NCBI GenBank assembly: GCA_036499395.1
Contig: DASYDW010000105.1
Coordinates: 1-59,261 of the forward strand
DNA: 59,261 nucleotides
From: Pirellulales bacterium
Lineage (GTDB): Bacteria > Planctomycetota > Planctomycetia > Pirellulales > JACPPG01
Direction of reading: 5' to 3'
Positions 36,901 through 47,044 of the stretch are shown here, piece after piece. The notes under the pieces were generated by a model, which searched no databases, was not told the origin of the DNA, and saw nothing but the letters and a program-made list of their open reading frames with translations. The stretch's first letter is position 1; every line of letters begins with the position of its first letter. Position numbers and translations under genes: made by a program.

Positions 36901-39900
36901 GTCCAGTCCTCCGCATGCGACGACGGCGCGTGTCCCAACTCGCGCACCGGCTTCGGCTCGCGACGCAGGTAACGGCCGAGCCGGTCGAAGGCCAGGTAGA
37001 TCACGGGCGTCGTGTACAGCGTCAACACCTGGCTGACCAACAGCCCGCCGATGATCGTAATGCCCAGCGGACGGCGCAACTCAGACCCCACGCCGTGCCC
37101 CAAGGCCAAGGGGAGCGCGCCCAACAGGGCCGCCATCGTGGTCATCATGATCGGCCGGAACCGCAGCAGGCAGGCTTCGTAAATCGCTTCGCGCGGGGCC
37201 CGGCCTTCATTGCGCTCGGCTTCGAGCGCAAAGTCGATCATCATGATCGCGTTTTTCTTTACGATCCCGATCAACAGGATGATGCCGATCAGCGCGATCA
37301 CGTTCAGATCCATCCCGTACCACAACAGCGCCAGTAGCGCGCCCACACCGGCCGACGGCAGCGTCGACAAAATCGTGATCGGGTGAATATAGCTTTCGTA
37401 CAAGACGCCCAACACGATGTAGACCGTGACCAGGGCGGCCAGAATCAGCAGCGGCTCGTTGCGCAGCGAAGCCTGAAATGCCTTGGCCGTTCCTTGAAAC
37501 GTGGCGTGGATGCTGGGGGGCATACCCAGCTCGGCCGTGACGGCGTCCACCGCGTCGACCGCGTCTCCCAGCGAAGAGCCCGGTGCCAGGTTGAACGAGA
37601 CGGTCGCCACCGGAAACTGCCCTTGATGATTCACGACCAAGGGAGCCGTCACTTCCTCGATCCGCGTCAGCGTGCTCAGCGGCACCTTGCCCGCCAGCGG
37701 CGCGTGAATGTAGATGTTGCCGATGTCCTCGGGCTTGTCCCGGAATTCGGGTTTTACCTCTAGCACCACGCGGTACTGGTTCAATTGCGTGAACATCATC
37801 GAGATCTGTCGCTGACCGAAGGCGTCGTACAGCACGTCGTCGATCATTTGCGGCGTGATTCCCAGCCGCGAGGCTGAGTCACGGTCGATCACGACGCGGA
37901 TCCGGCGCCCTTCGTCCTGCTGGTCGCTCGTCACGTCGCGCAGTTGCGGGCAGGACTGCAACCGGCTGACCAACTCCGGCACCCACTCGCTCAATTCTTT
38001 CGCGTCGGGATCTTCCAAGCTGTATTGGAATTGCGTGCGGCTGACGCGCGTCTCGACGGTCAGGTCCTGCACGGGCTGCATGAACAGCGTGATTCCCTCG
38101 ACCGGCTCCAAGGATTTTTGAATGCGGCGAATCACCTCGCTGGCCGTGGCATGGCGATGCTCGAGCGGCTTCAGATTGATTTGGATGCGCCCGCTGCTGA
38201 GCGTGGTGTTCGTCCCGTCGATGCCAATGAACGACGACAGGCTGTCGACGGCCGGATCCTGGATGATCACCTTGGCCAGCTTTTGCTGCAGTTCGGCCAT
38301 GGCCGGAAAGCTGGTGCTGTTGGGGGCCTCGGAAATGCCCAGGATCACGCCCGTGTCCTGCACCGGAAAGAACCCCTTGGGCACGATCACGTACAGATAA
38401 ACCGTGGCTACGAGCGTGGCAATCGCCACCATGAGCGTTGCCACCTCGTGCCGGAGCACCCACGTCAGCGTCGAGCCGTACCAGCGGTTCACGGTATCGA
38501 AGAAGGCCTCGCTCGCGCGAAACAACAGTCCCTGCTGCGCCTCGGGATTATGCCGCAAGATGCGGGCGCTCATCATCGGGGTCAGCGTCAGCGAGACCAG
38601 CGCCGACATGAGGATCGTCACGCTCAGCGTCACGGCGAATTCGCGGAACAGCCGGCCGACGATGTCCCCCATGAACAACAGGGGGATCAACACCGCTATC
38701 AAGGACACGGTCAGCGACACGATGGTGAAGCCGATCTCCTCGGCCCCCTTCAGCGCTGCGGCCATTGGCTGTTCGCCCTGCTCGATATAGCGCGAAATGT
38801 TTTCGATCATCACGATCGCGTCGTCGACGACGAAGCCGGTCGAGATAGTCAGCGCCATCAGCGTGAGGTTGTTCAGGCTGTAGCCCAGCATGTACATCAC
38901 CGCGAACGTGCCGACCAGCGACAAGGGCACCGCCACGCTGGGGATGATCGTCGCGCTCAGGCTGCGCAGGAACAGGAAGATCACGAGCACGACCAGGCCG
39001 ATCGTTAACACCAGCTCAAATTGCACGTCTTCGACGCTGGCCCGAATCGTCGTCGTGCGGTCAGTCAGCACCGTGACCGTGATGGCCGCCGGCAGCGACG
39101 CCTTCAACTGCACCAGCAGTTGCTTGACGCGCTCGACGACGTCGATAATGTTTGCGCCGGGCTGACGCTGAATGTTCAAGATCACGGCCGGCACGTCGTC
39201 CATCCAGGCCGCTTGCCGCTCGTTCTCCACGCCATCGACGACGTCCGCCACGTCCGACATCAGCACCGGGGCGCCATTGCGATAGGAGATGATCAGCTTC
39301 CGGTATTGATCGCTCGTCAGCAGTTGGTCATTGGCGCCGATCGTGAACGCCTGCCGGCTGCCGTCGAAGCTTCCCTTGGCCTGGTTGACGTTGGCCTGCG
39401 TCACGGCGGTGCGCAGGTCTTCCATGCTCAGGCCGAGCGCCGAAATCGCCATCGGATTCACCTGCACGCGCACGGCCGGTTTCTGACCGCCGCTGATGCT
39501 CACTAGGCCGACGCCCGACAGCTGCGAGATCTTTTGCGCCAACCGGGTATCGGCGAAGTCCTGCACCTTCGACAGTGGCAACGTCGCCGAGGTCAGGGCC
39601 AGAGTCAGAATCGGAGTGTCGGCCGGGTTCGTCTTGCTATAGATCGGCGGCACCGGCAGATCGCGCGGCAGGAACGTGGCCGCCGCGTTGATCGCGGCTT
39701 GCACTTGCTGCTCGGCCACGTCGATGTTCAGGTCCAGGATGAATTGCAGCGTGATCACCGAACAGCCTTCCGAGCTGTTCGACGTCATCTGGTTCAAGCC
39801 TGGCACCTGGCCGAATTGCCGTTCCAGCGGGCTCGTCACGCTGGATGCCATGACGTCCGGGCTGGCGCCAGGATAGAAGGTCACGACCTGGATCGTCGGA

Positions 39901-40025
39901 TAGTCGACCTGCGGCAGTGCCGAGACCGGCAACTGGTAATAGGCCACGATGCCGGCCAACAGAATAGCGACCATCAGCAGCACCGTCGCCACGGGCCGCA
40001 GAATGAATGGCCGGGACGGATTCAT
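36897..40025 (-). CDS. mdtB: RND efflux permease, MdtB-like
   Basis: 1042 residues. The sequence follows MdtB closely by memory: [70 protein letters not shown] and the relay [21 protein letters not shown]. It also has [17 protein letters not shown] and a [29 protein letters not shown] repeat in the second half. The first base of its start codon is also the last base of the mdtA stop (TAATG), and its own stop overlaps the mdtC start, so all three genes are translationally linked. Inner membrane; proton-driven export with an outer membrane TolC-like protein not present in this window. Confidence 0.95.
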   Translation of the reverse strand: MNPSRPFILRPVATVLLMVAILLAGIVAYYQLPVSALPQVDYPTIQVVTFYPGASPDVMASSVTSPLERQFGQVPGLNQMTSNSSEGCSVITLQFILDLNIDVAEQQVQAAINAAATFLPRDLPVPPIYSKTNPADTPILTLALTSATLPLSKVQDFADTRLAQKISQLSGVGLVSISGGQKPAVRVQVNPMAISALGLSMEDLRTAVTQANVNQAKGSFDGSRQAFTIGANDQLLTSDQYRKLIISYRNGAPVLMSDVADVVDGVENERQAAWMDDVPAVILNIQRQPGANIIDVVERVKQLLVQLKASLPAAITVTVLTDRTTTIRASVEDVQFELVLTIGLVVLVIFLFLRSLSATIIPSVAVPLSLVGTFAVMYMLGYSLNNLTLMALTISTGFVVDDAIVMIENISRYIEQGEQPMAAALKGAEEIGFTIVSLTVSLIAVLIPLLFMGDIVGRLFREFAVTLSVTILMSALVSLTLTPMMSARILRHNPEAQQGLLFRASEAFFDTVNRWYGSTLTWVLRHEVATLMVAIATLVATVYLYVIVPKGFFPVQDTGVILGISEAPNSTSFPAMAELQQKLAKVIIQDPAVDSLSSFIGIDGTNTTLSSGRIQINLKPLEHRHATASEVIRRIQKSLEPVEGITLFMQPVQDLTVETRVSRTQFQYSLEDPDAKELSEWVPELVSRLQSCPQLRDVTSDQQDEGRRIRVVIDRDSASRLGITPQMIDDVLYDAFGQRQISMMFTQLNQYRVVLEVKPEFRDKPEDIGNIYIHAPLAGKVPLSTLTRIEEVTAPLVVNHQGQFPVATVSFNLAPGSSLGDAVDAVDAVTAELGMPPSIHATFQGTAKAFQASLRNEPLLILAALVTVYIVLGVLYESYIHPITILSTLPSAGVGALLALLWYGMDLNVIALIGIILLIGIVKKNAIMMIDFALEAERNEGRAPREAIYEACLLRFRPIMMTTMAALLGALPLALGHGVGSELRRPLGITIIGGLLVSQVLTLYTTPVIYLAFDRLGRYLRREPKPVRELGHAPSSHAEDWT

Positions 40026-41314
40026 TACGAACCTTGGGCAGGAGGACGGCTCGCGGTCTTGCGTACATCACCGCCGCGGGGCGCACTTTCGCGTAGCGCC
40101 ACCTTCGTGCCCTGACGCAGCTTGTCCACGCCGTCAACGACGACCAACTCTCCGTCCTTGAGATCGTTCGTGATTACCGTACCGTCCCCTTCGCTGGGAC
40201 CCACGGTCACGTTGCGAACCTCGACTTCCGAGTTCTTGCCCACGACGTACACAAAGGTCCCGTTCGGGCCCTGCTGCACGGCGGGCGTAGGCACGATGAC
40301 CGCGTCATGCACCTGGTCCACCATCAGCTGGGCGTTCACGAACTGGTTCGGGAACAGCATATTGTCTTCGTTCGGAAAGATCGCCTTAAGCTTCACGGTG
40401 CCGGTCGACGTGTCGACCTGGTTGTCGAGCGCCTTGAGATCGCCCGTGGCCAGCTTGTTCTTGAAGTCGCGGTCGTAAGCGTCGACCTGCAACTTTACGC
40501 CGGCGTTGATTTGCTTCTGCACCCGGGAGATATCGTCCTGCGGGATCGTGAATACAACTGTGATCGGTTGCAGTTGATTGATCACAGCCATGCCGGTCGG
40601 GTCGTTCGCCTTGACCATATTGCCCGGGTCGACCAACCGCAGTCCGATCGTGCCTGGGATGGGAGCGATGATTTTGCAGTATTGCAATTGCAGATCGATG
40701 TTCTTGATCTGGGCCTGGTCCGCTTCGATCGCCCCTTCGGCCTGCTTGACCAGTGCGAGTTGCTCGTCGACCTGTTGCTGCGTCACCGTCCGGTTGGGCA
40801 ACAGCAACATATAGCGATCGAGGTTCAACTGCGCGATCTTCATCGCGGCTTCGTCCTTCAGCAGTTGCCCTTGTGCTTGTCGCTTCATCACTTCGTAGGG
40901 GCGCGGGTCGATCTCGGCCAGCAGGTCCCCCTTCTTCACCACCTGTCCTTCGGTGAAGGCGACGTTGATCAACTCGCCATCCACGCGGCTCTTCAGCGTC
41001 ACGGTGTAGAGCGCCGTCACGCTTCCCAAGCCGTTCAGGTTCAGCTTCATGTCGCCGGTGCGCGCGGGGACTGCCACGACGGGAATCGGACGCGGCGCGG
41101 GAGCCTCGACCGTCTTGGCGCTGCCCAGCAACGACCACGTCGAAACGATCTCCCAGGGAACGGCGAAGTAGGCGGCCGCCGCTACGACCGTCAGCGCAGC
41201 CAACCACAGCAGGCCGCGCTTGCGGCGACGCGGGCGAAGCGTCGGCTCGGGCGAAATGCCAGTCGCCGTTTTGGGCCGTTCGACCGGCGTTTTAACGAGG
41301 ACCTTCGAGATCAT
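40025..41314 (-). CDS. mdtA: RND efflux periplasmic adaptor, MdtA-like
   Basis: 429 residues from ATG at 41314; a GTG at 41344 is possible but less supported. One N-terminal membrane anchor ([21 protein letters not shown] near residue 40) follows a basic cytoplasmic tail. The adaptor fold is clear: [46 protein letters not shown], a coiled-coil hairpin rich in Gln/Ala ([55 protein letters not shown]), then [18 protein letters not shown] and a barrel with [18 protein letters not shown]. It links the inner-membrane pump to an outer-membrane channel. First gene of the operon; the region upstream holds two hairpin dyads and is shared with the divergent sensor kinase gene. Confidence 0.94.
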   Translation of the reverse strand: MISKVLVKTPVERPKTATGISPEPTLRPRRRKRGLLWLAALTVVAAAAYFAVPWEIVSTWSLLGSAKTVEAPAPRPIPVVAVPARTGDMKLNLNGLGSVTALYTVTLKSRVDGELINVAFTEGQVVKKGDLLAEIDPRPYEVMKRQAQGQLLKDEAAMKIAQLNLDRYMLLLPNRTVTQQQVDEQLALVKQAEGAIEADQAQIKNIDLQLQYCKIIAPIPGTIGLRLVDPGNMVKANDPTGMAVINQLQPITVVFTIPQDDISRVQKQINAGVKLQVDAYDRDFKNKLATGDLKALDNQVDTSTGTVKLKAIFPNEDNMLFPNQFVNAQLMVDQVHDAVIVPTPAVQQGPNGTFVYVVGKNSEVEVRNVTVGPSEGDGTVITNDLKDGELVVVDGVDKLRQGTKVALRESAPRGGDVRKTASRPPAQGS

Positions 41315-41678
41315 ACTGGCCACCCTGAACGATGCTGCGGGCACGATCGAAACGCTTGTCGCGGTCTAGACTTCACTATCCGCAAAGCGATTTGCGTGGC
41401 CGCCCCTGCCGCAGCCTCTATCCCTCCAAATAACCCACCCTCAGTATCATGTACGTAAATTCGCCTTGCGGCAATCGCAAGGCAGCAGGTTTATACCTAT
41501 GCTATTCGGCATAGGGTTCAAGTGGCCACGAAATGACCACGATTTCCGGGTAGCCGCGACCATCGTTATAGTGAACTGATGGGGAGCTAACTCGGCGCGA
41601 TTTAGCCGCGGAAAGCCGGCGAATCTTCATCGTCCTGGACGTTACGGCGCAGGCGGACGCGGTCCCGGAGTCATCTCA
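41315..41678. promoter_or_regulatory. divergent control region, mdtABC / sensor kinase
   Basis: 364 bases. Two dyads stand out: GCCTTGCG (41463-41470) / CGCAAGGC (41476-41483) and CCTATGC (41496-41502) / GCATAGG (41509-41515). A TATAGT box at 41567-41572 could be the -10 of the kinase gene. They are candidate sites for the NarL-type regulator at 44815-45438. Confidence 0.45.
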
Positions 41679-44600
41679 ATGAGCAGCGTCGCTGTAGGCA
41701 ACCAACGTTCGGGAAGCAGTCGATTATCGAAAAGTAATCTGGTGACTGCGCTCCTTGTGGTCCTCGCAATCAGCACAATCGTCCCAGGCCGGCCGGCCCT
41801 GGCGCTCGACCCCAACCGGTCGCTCTCGCAGGCCTTTCACCGCGTCTGGCAAGTTCCGCAAGGACTGCCGCAAGCCACGATCAATACCATCCTGCAATCA
41901 TCGGATGGCTACCTGTGGCTGGGCACGCCTGCCGGACTGATTCGCTTCGACGGCGTTCGCTTTACCACCATCGCCGATTGCGCAGGAATCGCACCACAAA
42001 AATTGTGGATTCATGATCTTTGCGAAGATCACGCGAGTCATTTGTGGATCGCCACCGATGGTGTCGGACTGATTCGCTTCCGCGGCGAACAAGCACTTCA
42101 TTACACGCGCGAAAACGGCCTTCCCTCCGACACTGTGCGCTGCGTGCTCGTGGCGCGCGACGGCACGACTTGGGCCGGCACGGATGACGGGCTCGCGCAC
42201 CTCTCGAATCACATCGAGGTGCATGGCTCCGATCGTGGACTTCTGCTCAAGGACGTTCACGCTCTCAGCCAGGCATCCGACGCAACGATCTGGGCCGGTG
42301 GCATTGGGCATGCGATCTACTCCTTCGACGGCTCGCAATGGAACACCCACGAACTCGCCACGCTTCCGCAGCAAACGATTGTCCGCACGTTGTCCTGCGC
42401 CGAAGACGGCACGATCTGGGTCGGCACCTCGGCCGGCCTGGTCCGCTATAAGGACGGGCAGGAAACGCTGTATACCGAAAACGAGGGACTCGCCGGGGAT
42501 TCGGTGTACTGCCTCGCGCGCGGGTCCGACGACTCGCTGTGGGTTGGCACGCGCGAAGGCTTCAGCCGCGTTTACGGTGATGAGATCACGTCCTTTGGCG
42601 CCACGGACGGACTTTCGCAGAGCAATGTCTATGCCATCTGCGAGGATCGGGAAGCCAGCCTGTGGGTCGGCACCAAGCACGGCTTGAATCAATTCAACGA
42701 TCGCCGCACCGTGCCGTTCACGATGCGTGAAGGGCTGCCCGGCAACAATATCGGTCCGCTCTGCAACGGCGCCGACGGCAGTCTGTGGGTCGGCACGCTC
42801 GGCTCGGGGTTGGCCCGTTTCGACGGACGCCGCTTCACCACGCTGACGACGGCCGACGGTCTGGCCAGCAATTCGATCCAATCTTTGGCGCGCGACACGA
42901 AGGATCGCATCTGGGCCGGCACCCAGCACGGTCTGAATTGCCTCGAGGGGGGGCGTGTCACGAGAACGTACACCGAGGCCGAGGGCCTTCCGAGCAGCGT
43001 CGTAACTTGTGTTTGCCCTGTACCGGAAGGTTCGTTGTGGGTCGGCACGCCGGCTGGTATCGCCGAGTTGCAGGGAGACCGATTCGTCCGCCCGGCCGAA
43101 GATTCCCTGGCGGTGCGGTTGCCGGTGCAGACCCTGTTCGCGCAAGAGGATGGCTCGCTACTAATCGCCACGACGAGTGGAGTCTATCGATACTTCGACG
43201 TCCAGGTGGCACCGTTCACCGCGTCGCAAGTGGCCGACAAGGATGTCGCCAGCATTTTTCAGGATTCGTCGCAACACTTGTTCCTGGGGACCCAGGGCAA
43301 TGGACTGTTTATCGTCGGTGATCGCCGAGTGGCGAACGTCACCATGCGGCAAGGATTGCTCGACGATGACATTGCCGGCATCCTGGCGGACGACGATGAC
43401 CGGCTATGGATGGCCTCGGGCAGTGGCCTGTCCTACACGCAGCGGATTGATCTACTGAATTTCGCCGCCGGCAAGACCAAGACCCTCACCACCACGCCGT
43501 TTCGACTATCGGATGGCACGCGCTCGTACGAAGTGCAAGAAGGGGTCCAACCCTGCATTATGAAGTCGAGTGACGGGCGGATCTGGCAATCCACGACGCG
43601 CGGTTTGATGATGGTCGATCCGACGCGTCTCAAGCGCGTGCTTCCGCCCACGCCAGTCGTGATCGAGGAAGTGATCGTCAACGGTCAGCCGCGCGAACCG
43701 GACCAGATTCACAAGCTGCGTCCCGGCTCGTCGAACCTGGCCTTCGAATACACGGCGCTCAGCCTGGTCGTGCCGATGCGGATCACATTCCGCTACAAGC
43801 TGGAAGGCTTTGATAACGACTGGATCGACGCCGGCTCGCGCCGCGAGGCCTTCTACACCAACCTGCCGCCGGGTCAGTACCAATTTCGCGTCGTCGCCCG
43901 CAACGTCGACGAAAACGATTGGGAAACCGCGCAGCCGGTTACGTTCACGATTCAGCCCCACTTCTATCAGACGTTCTGGTTCTTGCCGCTGTGTGCGCTC
44001 GCCTTGGGGCTGGCCGGCTTTGGCGCCTATCGTTTGCGCGTTCGCACCATCAAGGAACAGATGCGGGCCGTGGTCGCCGAGCGCAGTCGCATCGCACGCG
44101 AACTGCATGATACCCTGATGCAAGGCTTCTCGGGCGTGACGATGGAGATGCAGGCCCTGGCGGCCCGGCTGCAACGCTCGAACGAGCGCAGCACGCTGGA
44201 AGAGATCATTCGCGACGCCGCCAACTGCGTGCGCGACGCGCGCCGGTCGGTGGCCGGGCTGCGGCACGACCCCGCGGCCGAGTCCGGTCTATCGTCCGCC
44301 ATCGCGCAGGCCGCGCGGCAGTTGACCGAAACCCGCGAAGTGCGCCTCAAGCTGAATATGCGCAATTGCCCGCTCCGGCTGCCGGTCGACGTCGAGTACA
44401 ACTTGCTGCGCATCGCCCAAGAGGCGATCGCCAATGCCGTCAAACATTCCGGGGCCCGATCGATCGATGTCTCGCTCGACGGCTCGGGCCGTAAGATCAT
44501 CCTGATCGTCGAGGATGACGGATCCGGTTTCGCATCTCCGGCCGGCACGCGCGCCGGGCATTACGGCATCATCGGCATGCGTGAACGAGCTAAGCAAATC

Positions 44601-44735
44601 AGCGCGCATTTATCAATCGATTCCGAGCCGGGGTTCGGCACCACGGTGCGCGTCGCCATGGCCATGCCGGATATACCCCGCGCCGCCGAGCCGCCGGCTC
44701 GGTTGCCGACGACCGAGGAAATTACTCCCTCCTGA
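41679..44735 (+). CDS. beta-propeller sensor histidine kinase (two-component regulator propeller type)
   Basis: 1018 residues. A signal-anchor or signal peptide at the N-terminus is followed by about ten propeller repeats with the WVGTxxGL pattern (for example GTIWVGTSAGLVRYKDG, SLWVGTLGSGLARFDG), then a Y_Y_Y domain (about 670-745, ending NLPPGQYQFRVVARN) and a single membrane helix. The kinase core is of the HisKA_3/NarL type: ERSRIARELHDTLMQGFSGVTMEMQAL with phospho-His810, then RIAQEAIANAVKHSGARSI and VEDDGSGF ... HYGIIGMRERAKQI. It should sense an extracytoplasmic ligand and phosphorylate the regulator that follows. Divergent from mdtABC. Confidence 0.93.
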   Translation: MSSVAVGNQRSGSSRLSKSNLVTALLVVLAISTIVPGRPALALDPNRSLSQAFHRVWQVPQGLPQATINTILQSSDGYLWLGTPAGLIRFDGVRFTTIADCAGIAPQKLWIHDLCEDHASHLWIATDGVGLIRFRGEQALHYTRENGLPSDTVRCVLVARDGTTWAGTDDGLAHLSNHIEVHGSDRGLLLKDVHALSQASDATIWAGGIGHAIYSFDGSQWNTHELATLPQQTIVRTLSCAEDGTIWVGTSAGLVRYKDGQETLYTENEGLAGDSVYCLARGSDDSLWVGTREGFSRVYGDEITSFGATDGLSQSNVYAICEDREASLWVGTKHGLNQFNDRRTVPFTMREGLPGNNIGPLCNGADGSLWVGTLGSGLARFDGRRFTTLTTADGLASNSIQSLARDTKDRIWAGTQHGLNCLEGGRVTRTYTEAEGLPSSVVTCVCPVPEGSLWVGTPAGIAELQGDRFVRPAEDSLAVRLPVQTLFAQEDGSLLIATTSGVYRYFDVQVAPFTASQVADKDVASIFQDSSQHLFLGTQGNGLFIVGDRRVANVTMRQGLLDDDIAGILADDDDRLWMASGSGLSYTQRIDLLNFAAGKTKTLTTTPFRLSDGTRSYEVQEGVQPCIMKSSDGRIWQSTTRGLMMVDPTRLKRVLPPTPVVIEEVIVNGQPREPDQIHKLRPGSSNLAFEYTALSLVVPMRITFRYKLEGFDNDWIDAGSRREAFYTNLPPGQYQFRVVARNVDENDWETAQPVTFTIQPHFYQTFWFLPLCALALGLAGFGAYRLRVRTIKEQMRAVVAERSRIARELHDTLMQGFSGVTMEMQALAARLQRSNERSTLEEIIRDAANCVRDARRSVAGLRHDPAAESGLSSAIAQAARQLTETREVRLKLNMRNCPLRLPVDVEYNLLRIAQEAIANAVKHSGARSIDVSLDGSGRKIILIVEDDGSGFASPAGTRAGHYGIIGMRERAKQISAHLSIDSEPGFGTTVRVAMAMPDIPRAAEPPARLPTTEEITPS

Positions 44736-44814
44736 TTTTTAAGTCTCGACCAGGCTGCGTTTCGGGTCCAGCCGACAGGTCGCCCGCCCCTCGATAACGA
44801 GTTGATACTGAACT

Positions 44815-45438
44815 ATGGACAGCCCGATTCGCGTTCTCACCGTTGACGATCACTCCCTGGTCCGCAAAGGAATTTCTTCGATCCTGGCCAACGAGTCCGA
44901 TATCCGCGTCGTGGCCGAAGCATCCAATGGCCGAATGGCCGTCGACCTGTTTCGCGAGCATCACCCCGACGTGACGCTGATGGACCTGCGCATGCCCGAT
45001 GTCGACGGCATCGAAGCCACGCGGCAAATCCGCAACGAGTTCCCCGAAGCCAAGATCATCGCGCTAACCAGCTTCGACGGCGACCAGGAGATCTATCGCG
45101 CGCTGGAAGCGGGCGTGCGCGGCTACCTGCTCAAAGAGATGGTCCATACCGACGTGCTGCACGCCATCCGCATCGTCCATTCCGGCGAGCGGCTGCTGCC
45201 GGCCGAGGTGGCCGAACGCCTCAGCCGATACTTTCCGCAGGTCGCTCTCACGCCGCGCGAGGTAGAAGTTCTGACCTGGGTCGCGCAGGGGCTCGCGAAC
45301 AAGGAAATCGCCGCCCGGCTGGGCACGGCCAGCGGCACGGTGAAGATGCACATGCAAAACATCCTGGCCAAGCTCGACGCCACCGACCGCACGCACGCCG
45401 TCACAATCGCGCTGGCCCGCGGCATCATCCACTTGTAA
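44815..45438 (+). CDS. NarL/FixJ-type response regulator
   Basis: 207 residues. Receiver domain with the acidic pair in LTVDDHSLV, phospho-acceptor D57 (DVTLMDLRMPDVDG), Thr85 and Lys107 (GYLLKEM). The C-terminal LuxR helix-turn-helix reads LTPREVEVLTWVAQGLANKEIAARLGTASGTVKMHMQNILAKLDATDRTHAV. It is the natural partner of the HisKA_3 kinase 79 bases upstream. Its target may be the mdtABC genes on the other side of the kinase, given the dyads in the shared control region, but this is inference. Confidence 0.95.
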   Translation: MDSPIRVLTVDDHSLVRKGISSILANESDIRVVAEASNGRMAVDLFREHHPDVTLMDLRMPDVDGIEATRQIRNEFPEAKIIALTSFDGDQEIYRALEAGVRGYLLKEMVHTDVLHAIRIVHSGERLLPAEVAERLSRYFPQVALTPREVEVLTWVAQGLANKEIAARLGTASGTVKMHMQNILAKLDATDRTHAVTIALARGIIHL

Positions 45439-45481
45439 GAAACAAGCCTCACGCCTCCGGCAAACGCCTAACAGGGTAAAT

Positions 45482-45509
45482 ACACTATCCCGAAGCGCCA
45501 GCGAGGGAC
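45482..45509 (+). repeat. ACTATCCCGAAGCG repeat
   Basis: ACACTATCCCGAAGCGCCAG then CGAGGGAC. The same core occurs at 58033-58055 (ACACTAGCCCGAAGCGCAGC). It is a dispersed intergenic repeat. Confidence 0.55.
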
Positions 45510-45534
45510 TTGCTTATCCGTACCTGCCGCAGAG

Positions 45535-45557
45535 GTAGAGTGCGTCCGCGACGCACC
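45535..45557 (+). repeat. REP-like hairpin, family A relative
   Basis: GTAG at 45535-45538, one A, then a perfect stem GTGCGTC-CGC-GACGCAC (45540-45556) followed by CGTT. It resembles family A in layout but has a different stem and loop. Confidence 0.6.
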
Positions 45558-45598
45558 GTTCTCTCAACAAGTGCCCCCAGCGTGTTCGCGTCCCGCCG

Positions 45599-46732
45599 TT
45601 ACTTCGCCTCGGCGCGGCTGTTGGCCAGCGCCAACAGCGCGTAACCGGTGACCAGGTTCGGGTCACCTTCCATCCAGCGGGCGTTCTTATTGACCCACGA
45701 GCCGTCTGGTTGTTGGCGGCTGATGATCGCCGTGACGAGTTCGTTGCGCCAGTCGTGCGACTTGCCGCTCTCGTCGACGATCGTCGGTTGGTTCATCGCC
45801 GACAGGGCCTTGGCGAACAACTGGTAGTAGTAATACAGCCCGGCGTCGGCCATGCCCGGGTTTTCGTCCAGGGTGTAATGCTTCTTGGCCCACGTAACCG
45901 CGGCTTTCACGCGCGGATCGTCCGGCTTGGCGCCGCAATAGATCATGCTCTTCAGACCGGCATAGGTCATCGAGCCGTAGCTGCGCAACCCGCCGTTCTC
46001 GGTATTGCCGGCCATGCTGCGTCCGCCGCCGGCAGGGGTGTAGTAGAAACCTCCGTCGGGATTCTTGGCCGGGAACTCGGTCGTGTTGTGCTCGCTCTCT
46101 AGGTTCTGGCAGCGCGAAACAAACACCAAAGCTCGCTTGAACGCTTCATCGTCCGCCCCCTCGCCCGCGGCCTTTAGCGCATCCAACAGGAAGTGCGTGT
46201 TCGAAAGGTCAGGTCGCTCGGCCTGACCGTAACCAGCGCCGCCGTAGGCAATGTTCGACGGCTGCACGTTCTCGGATTCGTCCAACTGGCCCGCCTTGAG
46301 AAACTTCTCGGCGTTCTTCACCACCGAGTCGAAACGACCATCCTTGTTAGCGGCCGCGAAGCACATCAGGCCGATGCACGTTTCGTAGTTGCGGTGGCGC
46401 GACTCAGGCTGATAGATGCCGCCGTCCGGTTGGACGAAGCCTTGCAGATATTTGAGTGCCTTGGCGACAACCGGGTCTTGCGCGGTGCGACCACTCTCCA
46501 GGACGCCCGCGGTGACCAGCGCCGTGACGGCCGGTCCGGCTGCCGAACTGAACGAGCCGTCTTCGGCCTGCCCCTTGGTACGCAAATACTCGATCGCCTT
46601 AGCGACCGCCTGTTCTTGTGCTTTGCTGTCGACTAGCCCAGCAGCATTTTCCGCAGCTCGCGTTGCGGTGCCGGTGACCACGGCCAAACCCAAGCAGGCT
46701 GCGGCGGAGAACGATAAAGCGACTTTCGACAT
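45599..46732 (-). CDS. secreted prenyltransferase/squalene-cyclase-fold repeat protein
   Basis: 377 residues from ATG at 46732. A signal peptide (MSKVALSFSAAACLGLAVVTGTATRA) precedes (alpha/alpha) barrel repeats of the terpenoid cyclase/prenyltransferase type: VAKAIEYLRTKGQAEDGSFS, VAKALKYLQGFVQPDGGIYQPESRHRNYETCIGLMCF, KNPDGGFYYTPAGGG and ISRQQPDGSWVN. The cyclase DxDD motif is not seen, so it is unlikely to be a squalene-hopene cyclase; planctomycetes have many such secreted repeat proteins of unknown role. An LRSYGSMTYAGLKSMIYCG block is typical of them. It stands alone on the minus strand. Confidence 0.8.
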   Translation of the reverse strand: MSKVALSFSAAACLGLAVVTGTATRAAENAAGLVDSKAQEQAVAKAIEYLRTKGQAEDGSFSSAAGPAVTALVTAGVLESGRTAQDPVVAKALKYLQGFVQPDGGIYQPESRHRNYETCIGLMCFAAANKDGRFDSVVKNAEKFLKAGQLDESENVQPSNIAYGGAGYGQAERPDLSNTHFLLDALKAAGEGADDEAFKRALVFVSRCQNLESEHNTTEFPAKNPDGGFYYTPAGGGRSMAGNTENGGLRSYGSMTYAGLKSMIYCGAKPDDPRVKAAVTWAKKHYTLDENPGMADAGLYYYYQLFAKALSAMNQPTIVDESGKSHDWRNELVTAIISRQQPDGSWVNKNARWMEGDPNLVTGYALLALANSRAEAK

Positions 46733-47044
46733 GGAGAGAAATCCTTGGGGAAGTTTTGGACGGCGAATTAGCGATCGGCTGATGAGATTGGTTCGTGTGA
46801 TTCGCGGTTTCGAATGCGATCAACGCCAGGCCAACGTCTATTCTAACGTTCTGCGTCGGCAGTGACGTGACCGGCCTGCTCGGGCGTTCGGACGTTCCGC
46901 TGCAGTCAGCATATTGCGTTCCACGGGAATGGTCCGGCGAAAAATGCTGGCGCGACGCCGTTTCGCGCGCCGGGCGGACAAAAACTGCCGCGAAAATTTC
47001 ATCGCACGTGGCGAATTATTCGCCAACGTCAGCCCGCGCGCTCC
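46733..47044. other. intergenic region
   Basis: 312 bases between two minus-strand genes, containing the promoter side of the repeat-protein gene. No repeat, hairpin or gene is recognised. Confidence 0.45.

Noticed and set aside
37879..39008. Long His/Gln-rich frames opposite and within mdtB
   Set aside because: Shadows of the RND permease gene, whose motifs are complete over 1042 residues.
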